From: Rathayibacter caricis DSM 15933 | Lineage (GTDB): Bacteria > Actinomycetota > Actinomycetes > Actinomycetales > Microbacteriaceae | Direction of reading: 5' to 3' | DNA: 64,000 bases | Assembly (NCBI RefSeq): GCF_003044275.1 | Contig: NZ_PZPL01000002.1 | Location: 62,001-126,000, forward strand | In this document: piece after piece, positions 25,648 through 33,990 of the stretch | Numbering within the stretch: position 1 is the stretch's first letter | Layout: every line of letters starts with the position of its first letter | The notes under the pieces: generated by a model | What the model was told of the DNA's origin: nothing | Databases searched by the model: none | What the model saw: the letters and a program-made list of their open reading frames with translations, nothing else | Translations under genes and position numbers: made by a program

Positions 25648-27108
25648 TCAGGATGTCGGATCGAACAGAAGCTGGCGAGAGCACGCGTCGAGGACTGCAC
25701 TGCGCTCGTCGCCCTCCGTGAGGCATGACTCCTCGAAGGCGAGGCGCTGGAACTTGGGTCCTTCGGGCACGAGACTTAGCATCTGCTCTGCCGAGCCGGA
25801 GCACGTTTCCAGAACCAAGAGTTGTCCCCGGACGGTGATGCAAGTCCCCTCCGTGCGTGATCGCACGAGGATCTCCTCGTCGGAGACGGGGATCGTCTGC
25901 CACTGCTGGTTGGCGCCGCCGTTGCAGTCATAGATGATCGCCGTCGCATCCCCCTCCATTCCGGGTGCATCGAGGCAGCGGTCGTCGGTGGCGGTATGAA
26001 ACTCTCGGAACGGCGTTCCTGGGGCAACGCCGTCGATGGTCCCCTCGGACACTGAGATCGACAATGCAGTCGACCACTCGAGGGAGAGCGAGCGTTCGGT
26101 GGGGAAGGTGAGGGGTAGCCACACGTAGTCGGAATCGTTCACTGGCGCGTCTCTGGCTCCCGCCCATCGGTCACCGAGGTAGAGGAAGCTCGTGCGCGAG
26201 GACCCGGCGACGGGGAGGACGAATGCCGCCTGCGAGCCGAAGGCCTCGGCGTCTCCAACGGGTAGAAGTTCGCTCCAAGGTCCGGCCGGATCAGGTGCCG
26301 TGGCGTACATCGCTTGGTTGGGGTCCCAGCCAGTGGCTCCCGACGTCATGAGGAAGTATGTGTCGTTCCGCTGGAAGAGCGCGGGGGCCTCCCGGTAGGC
26401 ACCCGGCCACAGTGTTGTGAGCAGAGCTACCGGTTCGGTGAAGTCGTCGGAAAGTCGGTAGATGTTGAGATCAGCGTTGCTTGAAGTGGCGGAGGCGAGG
26501 TAGGCCGAGCCGTCCTCTGCTTGGAAGACGGTCTGGTCCCGGCTCTCGTAACCCAGGGGCCGGAAGCTGCGCTTATAGACGTAGTCTCCGTCGATCATCG
26601 GCGACACTGCGACGGCTGTTCTTGCCTGGTTGTAGTCCACTCCGTTCTCCCAGTGCATCCAGAGCACGAAGGAATCGGTCGGCTCGTTAAAGAGCAGCTT
26701 GGGTCGCTCGATGGTGGCGCCCACGAGGTCCGGCGCGGAGGCCTGGGTGAGGATGTCGTGCTGGAAAGTCCAGTTCGCCAGGTCGGGCGAGCTGTAGAGC
26801 GACACGGACTCGAAGCGATTTGACTCGTTCCGGTTTTCTCCTACCCAGTAGAAGACACCGTCGTGCTCCAGCATGCCGCCGCCGTGGGCATGGATGGGAG
26901 CCCCGGCGGTGTCGACGAACAGGGTGCCGTTCGGTGGCGTCCGTGCTGATGTGGTCGCCTCGGCGGGGGAGGACGTAGCGGAGGCGGACGGCGGTTGTGG
27001 GTCCGGGCGCTGTGAGCGTGGACCGAAGCCCATGCTGAGTGCGAAGACGGCCGCGGCGAGGCCAAGCGCGATGAGTGCGATAACGCGTGGTCGAGTGAAA
27101 ATTCTCAC
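25648..27108 (-). CDS. Secreted GH43 enzyme with ricin-type domain; candidate exo-beta-1,3-galactanase
   Basis: A 486-residue protein. An N-terminal hydrophobic anchor (residues 8-27) and a Pro/Ser/Thr-rich linker precede a five-bladed propeller. HAHGGGMLEHDGVFYWVGENR (73-93) is the hallmark start of the exo-beta-1,3-galactanase-type GH43 subfamily (GH43_24), in which the usual catalytic Asp base is replaced and a Glu or Gln elsewhere serves. ERPKLLFN, SRDQTVFQ and YREAPALF follow. A ricin-B-like domain (CBM13 type, from about 355: DRCLDAPG, NGGANQQWQ) ends the protein. GTG 27108 follows AGGAAA. It would bite galactose units from the beta-1,3 backbone of type II arabinogalactan. Extracellular, perhaps membrane-tethered. 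Confidence 0.82.
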   Translation of the reverse strand: MRIFTRPRVIALIALGLAAAVFALSMGFGPRSQRPDPQPPSASATSSPAEATTSARTPPNGTLFVDTAGAPIHAHGGGMLEHDGVFYWVGENRNESNRFESVSLYSSPDLANWTFQHDILTQASAPDLVGATIERPKLLFNEPTDSFVLWMHWENGVDYNQARTAVAVSPMIDGDYVYKRSFRPLGYESRDQTVFQAEDGSAYLASATSSNADLNIYRLSDDFTEPVALLTTLWPGAYREAPALFQRNDTYFLMTSGATGWDPNQAMYATAPDPAGPWSELLPVGDAEAFGSQAAFVLPVAGSSRTSFLYLGDRWAGARDAPVNDSDYVWLPLTFPTERSLSLEWSTALSISVSEGTIDGVAPGTPFREFHTATDDRCLDAPGMEGDATAIIYDCNGGANQQWQTIPVSDEEILVRSRTEGTCITVRGQLLVLETCSGSAEQMLSLVPEGPKFQRLAFEESCLTEGDERSAVLDACSRQLLFDPTS

Positions 27109-27592
27109 GGGATTTCCTGGCGGCGTCCCGGCTCGGGTTCACGCACAGACATGCGTGGGTATAAAGCCGGAGGAAGACGCGCGCGTCGAGGAAAGTGTAG
27201 ACCATATCGGCTCCTCATGAGCGCTGCAGGTCGCTCAGCTCAACGTCCTCCAGACTTCTCCGAGTTGATCGGAAGTGTCACCTGACCGGACTGTTCGCGG
27301 GCCCGACTGTCGTTATCGAGCTGGCCTGCGCAGCACCAGCCGGCTCGACCAGCAGTCGAGGGCGTATCGGCGGATCCGGCCGCCGGGTCGAACGCGGGCG
27401 TAGCGCTCCGCCGGTTCTCGTCTGTTAGAAGCCGATCTCACCTCTGCTTCTTCACCCGAGGGAGTAGCCCGGCACCGACGGGACGGCGGTGTGAGTTCGT
27501 CGGCTCGCAGCAGGGCACGCGGTGTCTCACGACGAGCAGGATAAACTTAGGAAATCTCGGATTAGCGATCAGGAATTGAGGGCGTGCAGCCG
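27109..27592. other. 484-base divergent control region between GH43 and LacI
   Basis: No gene is seen. GTTATCGAG at about 27312-27320 matches half of the cluster A operator and may be a half site. Several AT-rich boxes near 27540-27560 could serve the LacI promoter. Confidence 0.4.
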
Positions 27593-28636
27593 ATGGACGA
27601 TTCGACGGCGTCGGCCCGGCGTCGGCTTCATCGCCGGCCGTCTCTCACTGATGTAGCCGCTCTAGCCGGTGTTGCTCCGATCACGGTGTCTCGTGTCGCC
27701 AATGAGCACGAGAACGTTGACCCCGTGACTCGGGAGCGTGTTCTCGAGGCCATGAGGAAAATCGGCTATCAGCCGAACCGGATGGCTCGCGCGTTGCGTT
27801 CAGGGCGTTACCGCAACGTCGGAGTCATCGTCTTCGGTTTGGGAACGATCGGCAACGTTCGAACGCTGGAGGCGATCGCGGCGGCGTGTGCCGCCGCGGA
27901 CTATTCGCTCACTCTCGTTGCGATCGAAACGGCGGACCAGGAGCACGTGTCCGCTGCGTTCACCCGGATGCGGCGGGAGGACGTTGATGGCGTCGTCATT
28001 GTTCTCGATCAGAACTTGATGGATCATTCGATCGCCCAGCTTCCGAGCGGACTACCGGTCGTTGTCGTCGATTCGAACGAACGGCCAGACTACCCGGTGA
28101 TCGATACCGATCAGCGCCAGGGGGCGCGGTTGGCAACACAGCACTTAATCGATCTGGGCCATCGGACCGTGTGGCATGTTACGGGCCCGTCTAGTTCCTT
28201 CGCTGCCGTCCATCGCGAGGACGCCTGGCGGGAAGCGTTGGTCGCCGCCGGCCGCCGAGTACCTGAACCGATTCGTGGAGACTGGACGCCGCGCTCCGGT
28301 TACGCGGCTGGCGTGCTACTTCGCGAGAACCTCCAAGCGACCGCTGTTTTTGCCGCAAATGACCAGATGGCTCTCGGGATCATCGGGGCTTTTCATGAGG
28401 TTGGGATCAAGGTGCCGGCCGAGGTAAGCGTCGTCGGTTTCGATGACGTGGACGAGGCGGTCTCGCTGTGGCCGCCTCTCACGACGATTCACCAGCGGTT
28501 CGACCTCGTGGGCAGTACCGCTTTCGATACGTTGCTGGCAAAGATTGATGACCACGAGTTCCGCTCGAAGACCGTCCGTATCCAGACGTCGCTCGTGGTG
28601 CGTTCGAGCACGGCGGCGCCCGCTCGAAAGGTGTGA
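27593..28636 (+). CDS. LacI-family regulator
   Basis: A 347-residue LacI-type repressor. The DNA-binding part is SLTDVAALAGVAPITVSRVAN with the hinge YQPNRMARALRSG. The sugar-binding core includes HLIDLGHRTVWHVTGP and ends with VVGFDDVDEAVSLWPPLTTI. ATG 27593 is preferred over the in-frame GTG 27584, since GAGG lies 11 bases upstream of the ATG but only two from the GTG. It sits between the GH43 and GH5 genes, both on the other strand, and may control one or both and the GH3 gene beyond. It is less similar to the two ABC-cluster regulators than those are to each other. Confidence 0.9.
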   Translation: MDDSTASARRRLHRRPSLTDVAALAGVAPITVSRVANEHENVDPVTRERVLEAMRKIGYQPNRMARALRSGRYRNVGVIVFGLGTIGNVRTLEAIAAACAAADYSLTLVAIETADQEHVSAAFTRMRREDVDGVVIVLDQNLMDHSIAQLPSGLPVVVVDSNERPDYPVIDTDQRQGARLATQHLIDLGHRTVWHVTGPSSSFAAVHREDAWREALVAAGRRVPEPIRGDWTPRSGYAAGVLLRENLQATAVFAANDQMALGIIGAFHEVGIKVPAEVSVVGFDDVDEAVSLWPPLTTIHQRFDLVGSTAFDTLLAKIDDHEFRSKTVRIQTSLVVRSSTAAPARKV

Positions 28637-28674
28637 CCGGCGCCTCGAATTGGCACGCCGGTCACGCCGTGCGG

Positions 28675-30144
28675 TCAGGTCAGCGACCAGCTCTGGTGGC
28701 GGGCGCCCGAGCAGGTGTACACCTTCACGGCGTTACCGTTCGCGGTACCCGCGTTCCAGACGTCGAGACAGAGGCCGGACTGCTCGGCGACGATCGCTCC
28801 GCCGGTGGTCACCCGCCAGCGTTGGTTCGCTCCGCCGTTACAGGTGTAGGTCTGCACTGTCGTACCGGGCGCGACGCTGTATCCGGCAACATCCAGGCAC
28901 AGACCCGATTCGACTCCGACGATCGTCCCGTCGACCCCAAGCCGCCACCGTTGATTGCTCGCGCCCGAGCAGTCGTAGATCGTCACCGGAGTACTCGGCG
29001 TCACGCTGTGCCCCGGCACGTCGAGACATTCGCCGGAGGCGGCACTCACGATCGACTTCGACGCGGCGGTCTGGGACATGCGCCAACCGATGTGGATGCG
29101 ATCAAGGGCGGACTGATTCGTGACGGCCAGCCCGATCGTGGACCCGTTCCCGTTCTGGGTAGCTCCAGAAAGGGTAAACATGCGCCACTGATCGTTGTCC
29201 CGCACGCCCACCCAATGGATGGAGCCGATCCTCTGAGCCGCGAACTCGTCGGTGAGCGCCCGGATGTACTGCACGTTATTCTCCGTGCTCGCCGCGTTCT
29301 TGAAGTCGTAACCGGTCGCGAGGTAGGTTCCGAATTCGGTCATGACAGCGCGGTTCGCGAACTCACCGACGACTTCGCGGATCTGGGAGCGCCACTGATC
29401 GTAGGTGCGGGCGGGCTGCCACTCGGCGTAGGTGTGGAACGCCAGCTTCGTGCCCGAGAAGCGGGTGTCACGACCAGCGTCGGTCGTGTTGTAGCTCATA
29501 CCGGAGCCAGGGACGAGAATCCGGGAACGATCGATCTGCGGGTAGCGGTTTATCCACGTGGCGGCCTGATCGAGCCACTCGGGCGTCGAGTAGCCGAAAG
29601 GCTCGTTGAAGATCTCGAAGTGAACACTGCTGTTCGAGTTGTAGCGGGCCACGATCGCGTCCCACATCCCCTCCCAGCCTTGGTCCATGCGCCCGTCCCG
29701 GGCGTAGGTGCCCAGGCACTCCTGGTCCCATTCGGCCAGGACGACCTTCATTCCCCGTGCAGTGATGGCGTCGATGGCTGCTTGGTAGGAGTTCCACCAG
29801 GACCCGCCGACGGTTGTGACGTTCATGGGGAGGCGGACGGTGTTTGCCCCCCGTGCCGCCAGCTGATCGGCCACAGCGGTCGCTTTCGAATGCACGGCTG
29901 CGTAGCTGTCCGAGTCCCAGAGACCTGAGGGGACGACATTGCCGCAGACGTAGTTGTCTCGGGCATCGGCCCAGTTCCATCCGCGGATGTCCGACGCCGC
30001 GATGCTGGATGCGGGTCCCGGTGTTGCGGCAGCCGCCGACGCGGGAGCGCTGGCAGTCAGGGCGAGGACCCCAGCCATCGCCATGCCGGTGAGTAGGAGA
30101 GCAGCGGCGCGAAGACGCTGCAGTGATCGGATTCGAGGGGGCAT
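28675..30144 (-). CDS. Secreted GH5 glycoside hydrolase with ricin-type (CBM13) domain
   Basis: A 489-residue secreted endo-type glycosidase. The signal peptide has its core at residues 12-32 and cleavage near ASA (38-40). The GH5 barrel shows RGWNWADARDN at its start, NTVRLPMN, the acid/base Glu181 in HFEIFNEPFG and the nucleophile Glu270 in AVMTEFGTY. From about residue 352 three ricin-B repeats follow, each with a C-LDV core and a QRW or QSW end, so CBM13 binding to galactose- or xylose-containing chains is likely. ATG 30144 follows AAGAGG. It lies downstream of the secreted GH3 on the same strand but has its own operator-like palindrome. Exact substrate unknown. Confidence 0.9.
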   Translation of the reverse strand: MPPRIRSLQRLRAAALLLTGMAMAGVLALTASAPASAAAATPGPASSIAASDIRGWNWADARDNYVCGNVVPSGLWDSDSYAAVHSKATAVADQLAARGANTVRLPMNVTTVGGSWWNSYQAAIDAITARGMKVVLAEWDQECLGTYARDGRMDQGWEGMWDAIVARYNSNSSVHFEIFNEPFGYSTPEWLDQAATWINRYPQIDRSRILVPGSGMSYNTTDAGRDTRFSGTKLAFHTYAEWQPARTYDQWRSQIREVVGEFANRAVMTEFGTYLATGYDFKNAASTENNVQYIRALTDEFAAQRIGSIHWVGVRDNDQWRMFTLSGATQNGNGSTIGLAVTNQSALDRIHIGWRMSQTAASKSIVSAASGECLDVPGHSVTPSTPVTIYDCSGASNQRWRLGVDGTIVGVESGLCLDVAGYSVAPGTTVQTYTCNGGANQRWRVTTGGAIVAEQSGLCLDVWNAGTANGNAVKVYTCSGARHQSWSLT

Positions 30145-30165
30145 TCGTTGGCACCTCTTTAGTCG

Positions 30166-30181
30166 ATGGTAACGACACCAT
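30166..30181 (-). promoter_or_regulatory. Operator-like palindrome upstream of GH5
   Basis: ATGGT (30166-30170) and ACCAT (30177-30181) form an inverted repeat around AACGAC, 22 bases upstream of the GH5 start codon. The size and CG-containing centre fit a LacI-family site. Which of the three LacI proteins binds is not known. Confidence 0.4.
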
Positions 30182-30266
30182 TGCCGTTGTCCCCATCTTG
30201 GGTTGCCCTCACGCGCCTGTCAAACGGAGTTCTGTGCCTCTTGCGGGTCACATGGGCCGACGAGAC

Positions 30267-30305
30267 GATGCCCGCCGCACCCTGAGAAGGGGTGCGACGG
30301 GCATC
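30267..30305 (-). terminator. Terminator hairpin after the secreted GH3 gene
   Basis: GATGCCCGCCGCACCC (30267-30282) pairs with GGGTGCGACGGGCATC (30290-30305) with one mismatch. It is 24 bases past the GH3 stop and lacks a T run, as is common in high-GC actinobacteria. Confidence 0.65.
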
Positions 30306-30328
30306 GACGGTTGCGGTGCGTGGGGAAC

Positions 30329-33300
30329 CTACTTGCGGTAGATGCCCGAGGCGCTCCTGTTGCCTGCCTCATCGGTGGCTCGGTACTCGACCTTGAGGAT
30401 TTTGCCGTCACTGATCGGCACTGCCCTCTTGTACTCGAGCCACGGTCCGTTGACGGTGCGTCCGGAGTACTTCAGGACGTAGCGGTACCGAATGACATCC
30501 ACTCCGGAAGTTTCGTCGTTCGCGGTGAGGACGAGTCGGTAGCCCGAGCGCTTCTCCGCAGCGACTGTCGGGGCGGTCCGGTCGATCTTGCCTGTCCAGG
30601 TGGCGGTCTCGGAAGAGTTGCCTGCCTGGTCCACTGCGCGGGCGGCGACCGTGTGCTCGCCGTCGGCTTCAATGGCGATCGGTCCCGTCACGGGAGCGAA
30701 GGCGCCGCCGTCGATGCTTGCTTCGAGCGAAGCAACAGGTCCCTCGGCATCCTCTGCGGTGACGGTGAGCTGAACCGGGTCGCGGTACCAGCCGTTCGAG
30801 CCGGTGGGGGTGGCGGGGTCGGCGGTGATCGTCACGGTCGGTGCGGTCGTGTCGGCCGCTCCGATCGAGACGGACCCGGTCGAGGGGGTGTCGGCCACTG
30901 AACTGCCGGCGAAGAGTGCGACGTCGCCGGCGGGGGTGACCCAGTCCTGCGCTGTTGCATCCCAGTACTGCAGGGCGCGGCGGTCGAGCGTGATCTCGAC
31001 AGTCTTCGATTCACCCGCTGCGAGGTTCACCTGTGCGAAGCCGGCGAGCGAGCGCTCGGCGGTCGGAACGTCGGTCGGAAGAGCGCCCGTGTAGAGCTGG
31101 ACGGTCTCGGTACCGGCAGTCTCTCCGGTGTTCTTGACCGTCACGCTGGCCATGGTCGCTACGGGATCGGTCCCCGCCACGTCCACCGAAGAAGCGGTGA
31201 CGGTCGGTCCGTACTCGAAGCTCGGGTACGACAGGCCGAAGCCGAACGGGAACTGCGGTTCGACGTCGTTGGCCAGGTAGCCGCGGTAGCCGATCAGAAT
31301 GCCCTCATCGTGCGTGTCGACCGGATTCTCGATGTTGATTTGCGCGAACGGGGTAGTCGTGCCGATCTCGGCGGGCTGCTCCTCGGTGCTGGGCCAGGTG
31401 AACGGCAGCTTGCCCGTGGGGGTAGCGTCGCCGAAGAGCAGCTTGGCGACTGCCTTGCCCTGGGCCTCGCCGGGGTACCAGGACTCGAGGACCGCGTCGA
31501 CGTCGTTGATCCAGGGGGTCAGAACGGGGCCGCCGGTCGCCATCACGACAATCGTCCGGTCGTTCACAGCTGCCACGGCTTCGATCAGACGGTCCTGAGC
31601 CTGCGGCAGGGTCAGCGTGCCACGATCGGCGCCCTCACCTGCGTAGTCGCGGACCACGACGACGGCGACGTCAGCAGCCTTCGCGGCGACGGCGGCTTCG
31701 ACAATGCCGGGGTTAGCAAGTGTCGACGGAGGAGTCCAACCGAAGCGGATCATCGCCAGTGCCGCCTCGTTGAACTGCCCCGCCTGATTGGGGGCGTCGG
31801 CTCGGTAGTCGATGCGGATGTCGTAAGACTCTCCAGCGACGAGAGGGAGCGTCACGGACTGGGTAGCGAAGGTGTCGGCATCAGCGACTACAACAGCCTG
31901 GCCGTCGACGGAGAGCGTCGCCGATCCAAGAAGGTCAAGGCCGAGCTCATAGTCGCCGGTCTGGGTCGGCGTCAGGACGGTGTCCCAACGCATCGACGCG
32001 GCCGGGTTGAGCACTGCGGGGATGGGGATGGGCGTGACCTGGGACCGGTTGTTTGGTCCCGCAGACAAGCCAGCACGCTGCTCGACCTGAGGCTCCACCT
32101 GAGTGGCGAACGGGTCGCCGGCGAAAACGGGGTTAGCGAAGTACTGCGCGAGCACACCGTCAGCGCTGCCGTCCGGGGTGCTGAGAACGGAGGAGGGAAC
32201 GGGCTCGAGGCCGGGGAGGGTTCCGGCGAGGCCCACCGGATCCGTGCCGTCAACGTGAGTAACGGTTACTCCGTCGCCGGCTGCCTCAGTGATCCCGTCG
32301 ACGATTGTCGTCAGGCGCGCAGGAGAAGCGGCGAACCCGTTGTTGCCGGAGATGTTGAAGTCGGCGTCGGCGCCAATGACGGCGATGGAGTCAAGCGAGT
32401 CAGAATCCAGCGGCAGAGCTCCCTCTTCATTGCGGAGAAGAACCGAACCCTTGATCGCGACCTCTTCGGCGATCGTCTCGTTCTCATCGAGAAGCGCGGA
32501 CGGAAGTGCATCGGTCGCTGGGGCCGGGTCCACAAACGCTCCTGGCACGGGATTGTCAACGAGTCCGTGCTTGAAGAATGCGACCAGCACGTTGTACACC
32601 GCGCGGTCGATCGCCGCGGCCGGTACCGTTCCGTCCTGGACAGCTGCGGCCAGCTCGGCCGAGTCCCACGTGTTGAAGGGGCTGCACCAGTCGGCGCCCG
32701 CTTCGTAGGCGGTGATCGCCACGCAGGCGTTGTAGTCGGACGTCACGAAGCCCTCGAAGCCCAACCGGTTACGAAGGGTGTCGGTGAGCAGCTGCTCGTT
32801 GTTGCAAGCAGCGACGCCGTTGGTCTTCGAGAATGCGCACATGACCGAGCCCGGGTCGGACACGTCGATCATCTTCTCCCAGTTGCGGTTGTACACCTCC
32901 TGCAGAGTCCGATCATCGACCTGCTCGTCGACGCTGACACGACGAGCCTCCTGGTCGTACATGCCGTAGTGCTTGACGACGGCGAGGACGCCCTCGTCGC
33001 TCTGGATGCCGTTGACCTGCCCCGCCGCGATGAGGCCACTGAGAAGCGGGTCCTCGCCAAAGCCCTCGTTAGTGCGTCCCTGCCACGGAGAACGCATGAT
33101 CTCCATAGTTGGCGCTCCGACAGAGTTGCCGCCGAGCAGGAACGCCTCGTCGCCCTGGGCCTCGCCGTAACGGTAGGCCAGGTCCGTGTCGAAGCTGGAT
33201 GCCAATGACAGCCCTGCGGGGAACACTGTTGTCTCTTGGACACCGGCCTTATCGCCGATGCTGCAGCAACCGTCGACGTATCGGATCGCCGGGAGGCCCA

Positions 33301-33541
33301 GCTCGGGGATGGGGTGCGGATCGCCGTAGGGCTCGATGAGAGCGATCTTCTGCTCGAGCGTCATCTCGTCAAGGACGAGCTGCGCCCTCGTCTCCGGAGC
33401 GAGTGACGAGTCGAGCCAGGGCTGGTCAGCTGTGGCGGCGGTGGCGCTCGTCGCTGCGGGGACAGCAATGAGGAGAGCACTGAGTGCGGCCGTCCAAGTG
33501 AGTGCGCCACGCACTCGAGGACGACCTGGACGGGGATTCAC
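30329..33541 (-). CDS. Secreted multidomain GH3 glycosidase with PA14 and Ig-like domains
   Basis: A 1070-residue secreted enzyme. The signal peptide core is at residues 12-34. The GH3 barrel contains RYVDGCCSIGD, the KHYGMYDQEARR block near 190 and GFVTSDYNA with the nucleophile Asp269. A PA14-like insert (VLAQYFANPVFAGDP to LDLLGSATLSVDGQ, about 460-580) interrupts the second GH3 domain. FPFGFGLSYPSF marks the fibronectin-III-like domain near 790. The last 190 residues hold two Ig-like repeats (TTAPTVTITADP and DRTAPTVAAEK) typical of cell-surface proteins. GTG 33541 follows AAGGAGA. It is divergent from cluster B and should release single sugars from a polysaccharide outside the cell. Confidence 0.92.
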   Translation of the reverse strand: MNPRPGRPRVRGALTWTAALSALLIAVPAATSATAATADQPWLDSSLAPETRAQLVLDEMTLEQKIALIEPYGDPHPIPELGLPAIRYVDGCCSIGDKAGVQETTVFPAGLSLASSFDTDLAYRYGEAQGDEAFLLGGNSVGAPTMEIMRSPWQGRTNEGFGEDPLLSGLIAAGQVNGIQSDEGVLAVVKHYGMYDQEARRVSVDEQVDDRTLQEVYNRNWEKMIDVSDPGSVMCAFSKTNGVAACNNEQLLTDTLRNRLGFEGFVTSDYNACVAITAYEAGADWCSPFNTWDSAELAAAVQDGTVPAAAIDRAVYNVLVAFFKHGLVDNPVPGAFVDPAPATDALPSALLDENETIAEEVAIKGSVLLRNEEGALPLDSDSLDSIAVIGADADFNISGNNGFAASPARLTTIVDGITEAAGDGVTVTHVDGTDPVGLAGTLPGLEPVPSSVLSTPDGSADGVLAQYFANPVFAGDPFATQVEPQVEQRAGLSAGPNNRSQVTPIPIPAVLNPAASMRWDTVLTPTQTGDYELGLDLLGSATLSVDGQAVVVADADTFATQSVTLPLVAGESYDIRIDYRADAPNQAGQFNEAALAMIRFGWTPPSTLANPGIVEAAVAAKAADVAVVVVRDYAGEGADRGTLTLPQAQDRLIEAVAAVNDRTIVVMATGGPVLTPWINDVDAVLESWYPGEAQGKAVAKLLFGDATPTGKLPFTWPSTEEQPAEIGTTTPFAQINIENPVDTHDEGILIGYRGYLANDVEPQFPFGFGLSYPSFEYGPTVTASSVDVAGTDPVATMASVTVKNTGETAGTETVQLYTGALPTDVPTAERSLAGFAQVNLAAGESKTVEITLDRRALQYWDATAQDWVTPAGDVALFAGSSVADTPSTGSVSIGAADTTAPTVTITADPATPTGSNGWYRDPVQLTVTAEDAEGPVASLEASIDGGAFAPVTGPIAIEADGEHTVAARAVDQAGNSSETATWTGKIDRTAPTVAAEKRSGYRLVLTANDETSGVDVIRYRYVLKYSGRTVNGPWLEYKRAVPISDGKILKVEYRATDEAGNRSASGIYRK

Positions 33542-33744
33542 GAGGTCATTTCTCCTTCAGAGTCGTCCAGGCTCTGCCGAGTGTCAGAGGTCAGTCGCCA
33601 AGATCGCAGAGGTGCGATCGAGAGAAAACCTGGAGTCGATTCACAGTAGCTTCAAAGATGACAACGCCACCATGAGTAACGCCACCTATTTTTGGCCCCC
33701 GTTCAGGGGTCCTCCAGTCACATCACACCACCCGTTTCACCGAT

Positions 33745-33763
33745 AAAGGTGGCGACGACCTTT
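33745..33763. promoter_or_regulatory. Operator-like inverted repeat between GH3 and cluster B
   Basis: AAAGGT (33745-33750) and ACCTTT (33758-33763) around GGCGACG. It lies about 200 bases upstream of the secreted GH3 start and 100 bases before the cluster B promoter. The flanking 33542-33860 contains no gene. Its regulator is not known. Confidence 0.35.
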
Positions 33764-33861
33764 CGAACTACGCCACCGTCGCCTGCCCCTGAACGAGCCG
33801 CTCTCTGCGCTGCAATCCGCGCTGGCCATCCAGCCCCGCTCACGCTCGTACCTCTTTTGAC

Positions 33862-33918
33862 TTGACAGCGTAGTCAGGTATACGTACAGTCCAGATCACA
33901 AGACTGACTGCGTAGTCA
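33862..33918 (+). promoter_or_regulatory. Cluster B promoter with two copies of a TGACT-type operator
   Basis: TTGACA (33862-33867) and TACAGT (33885-33890) with 17-base spacing form a near-consensus promoter. GACAGCGTAGTCA (33864-33876) overlaps the -35 box, and GACTGCGTAGTCA (33906-33918) lies just past the expected start site; the second completes TGACT-GCGT-AGTCA, a perfect 5-bp inverted repeat. Two copies 42 bases apart, about four helical turns, suggest cooperative or looping repression, most likely by the LacI protein of cluster B. Confidence 0.75.
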
Positions 33919-33936
33919 CGCATCAAGGGAGATTGC

Positions 33937-33990
33937 ATGAGAACGACGGACCTGCGCGAGCACAGCAGGGGACTCGGGGCCCCGTCATGA
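33937..33990 (+). CDS. 17-codon upstream ORF coupled to the first cluster B permease
   Basis: ATG 33937 sits seven bases after AAGGGAGA, the best ribosome site in the area, and reads MRTTDLREHSRGLGAPS before a TGA whose ATGA overlaps the permease start at 33987. The permease itself has only a weak ribosome site. Translation of this leader may therefore deliver ribosomes to the permease. It has no recognisable function of its own. Confidence 0.5.
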   Translation: MRTTDLREHSRGLGAPS

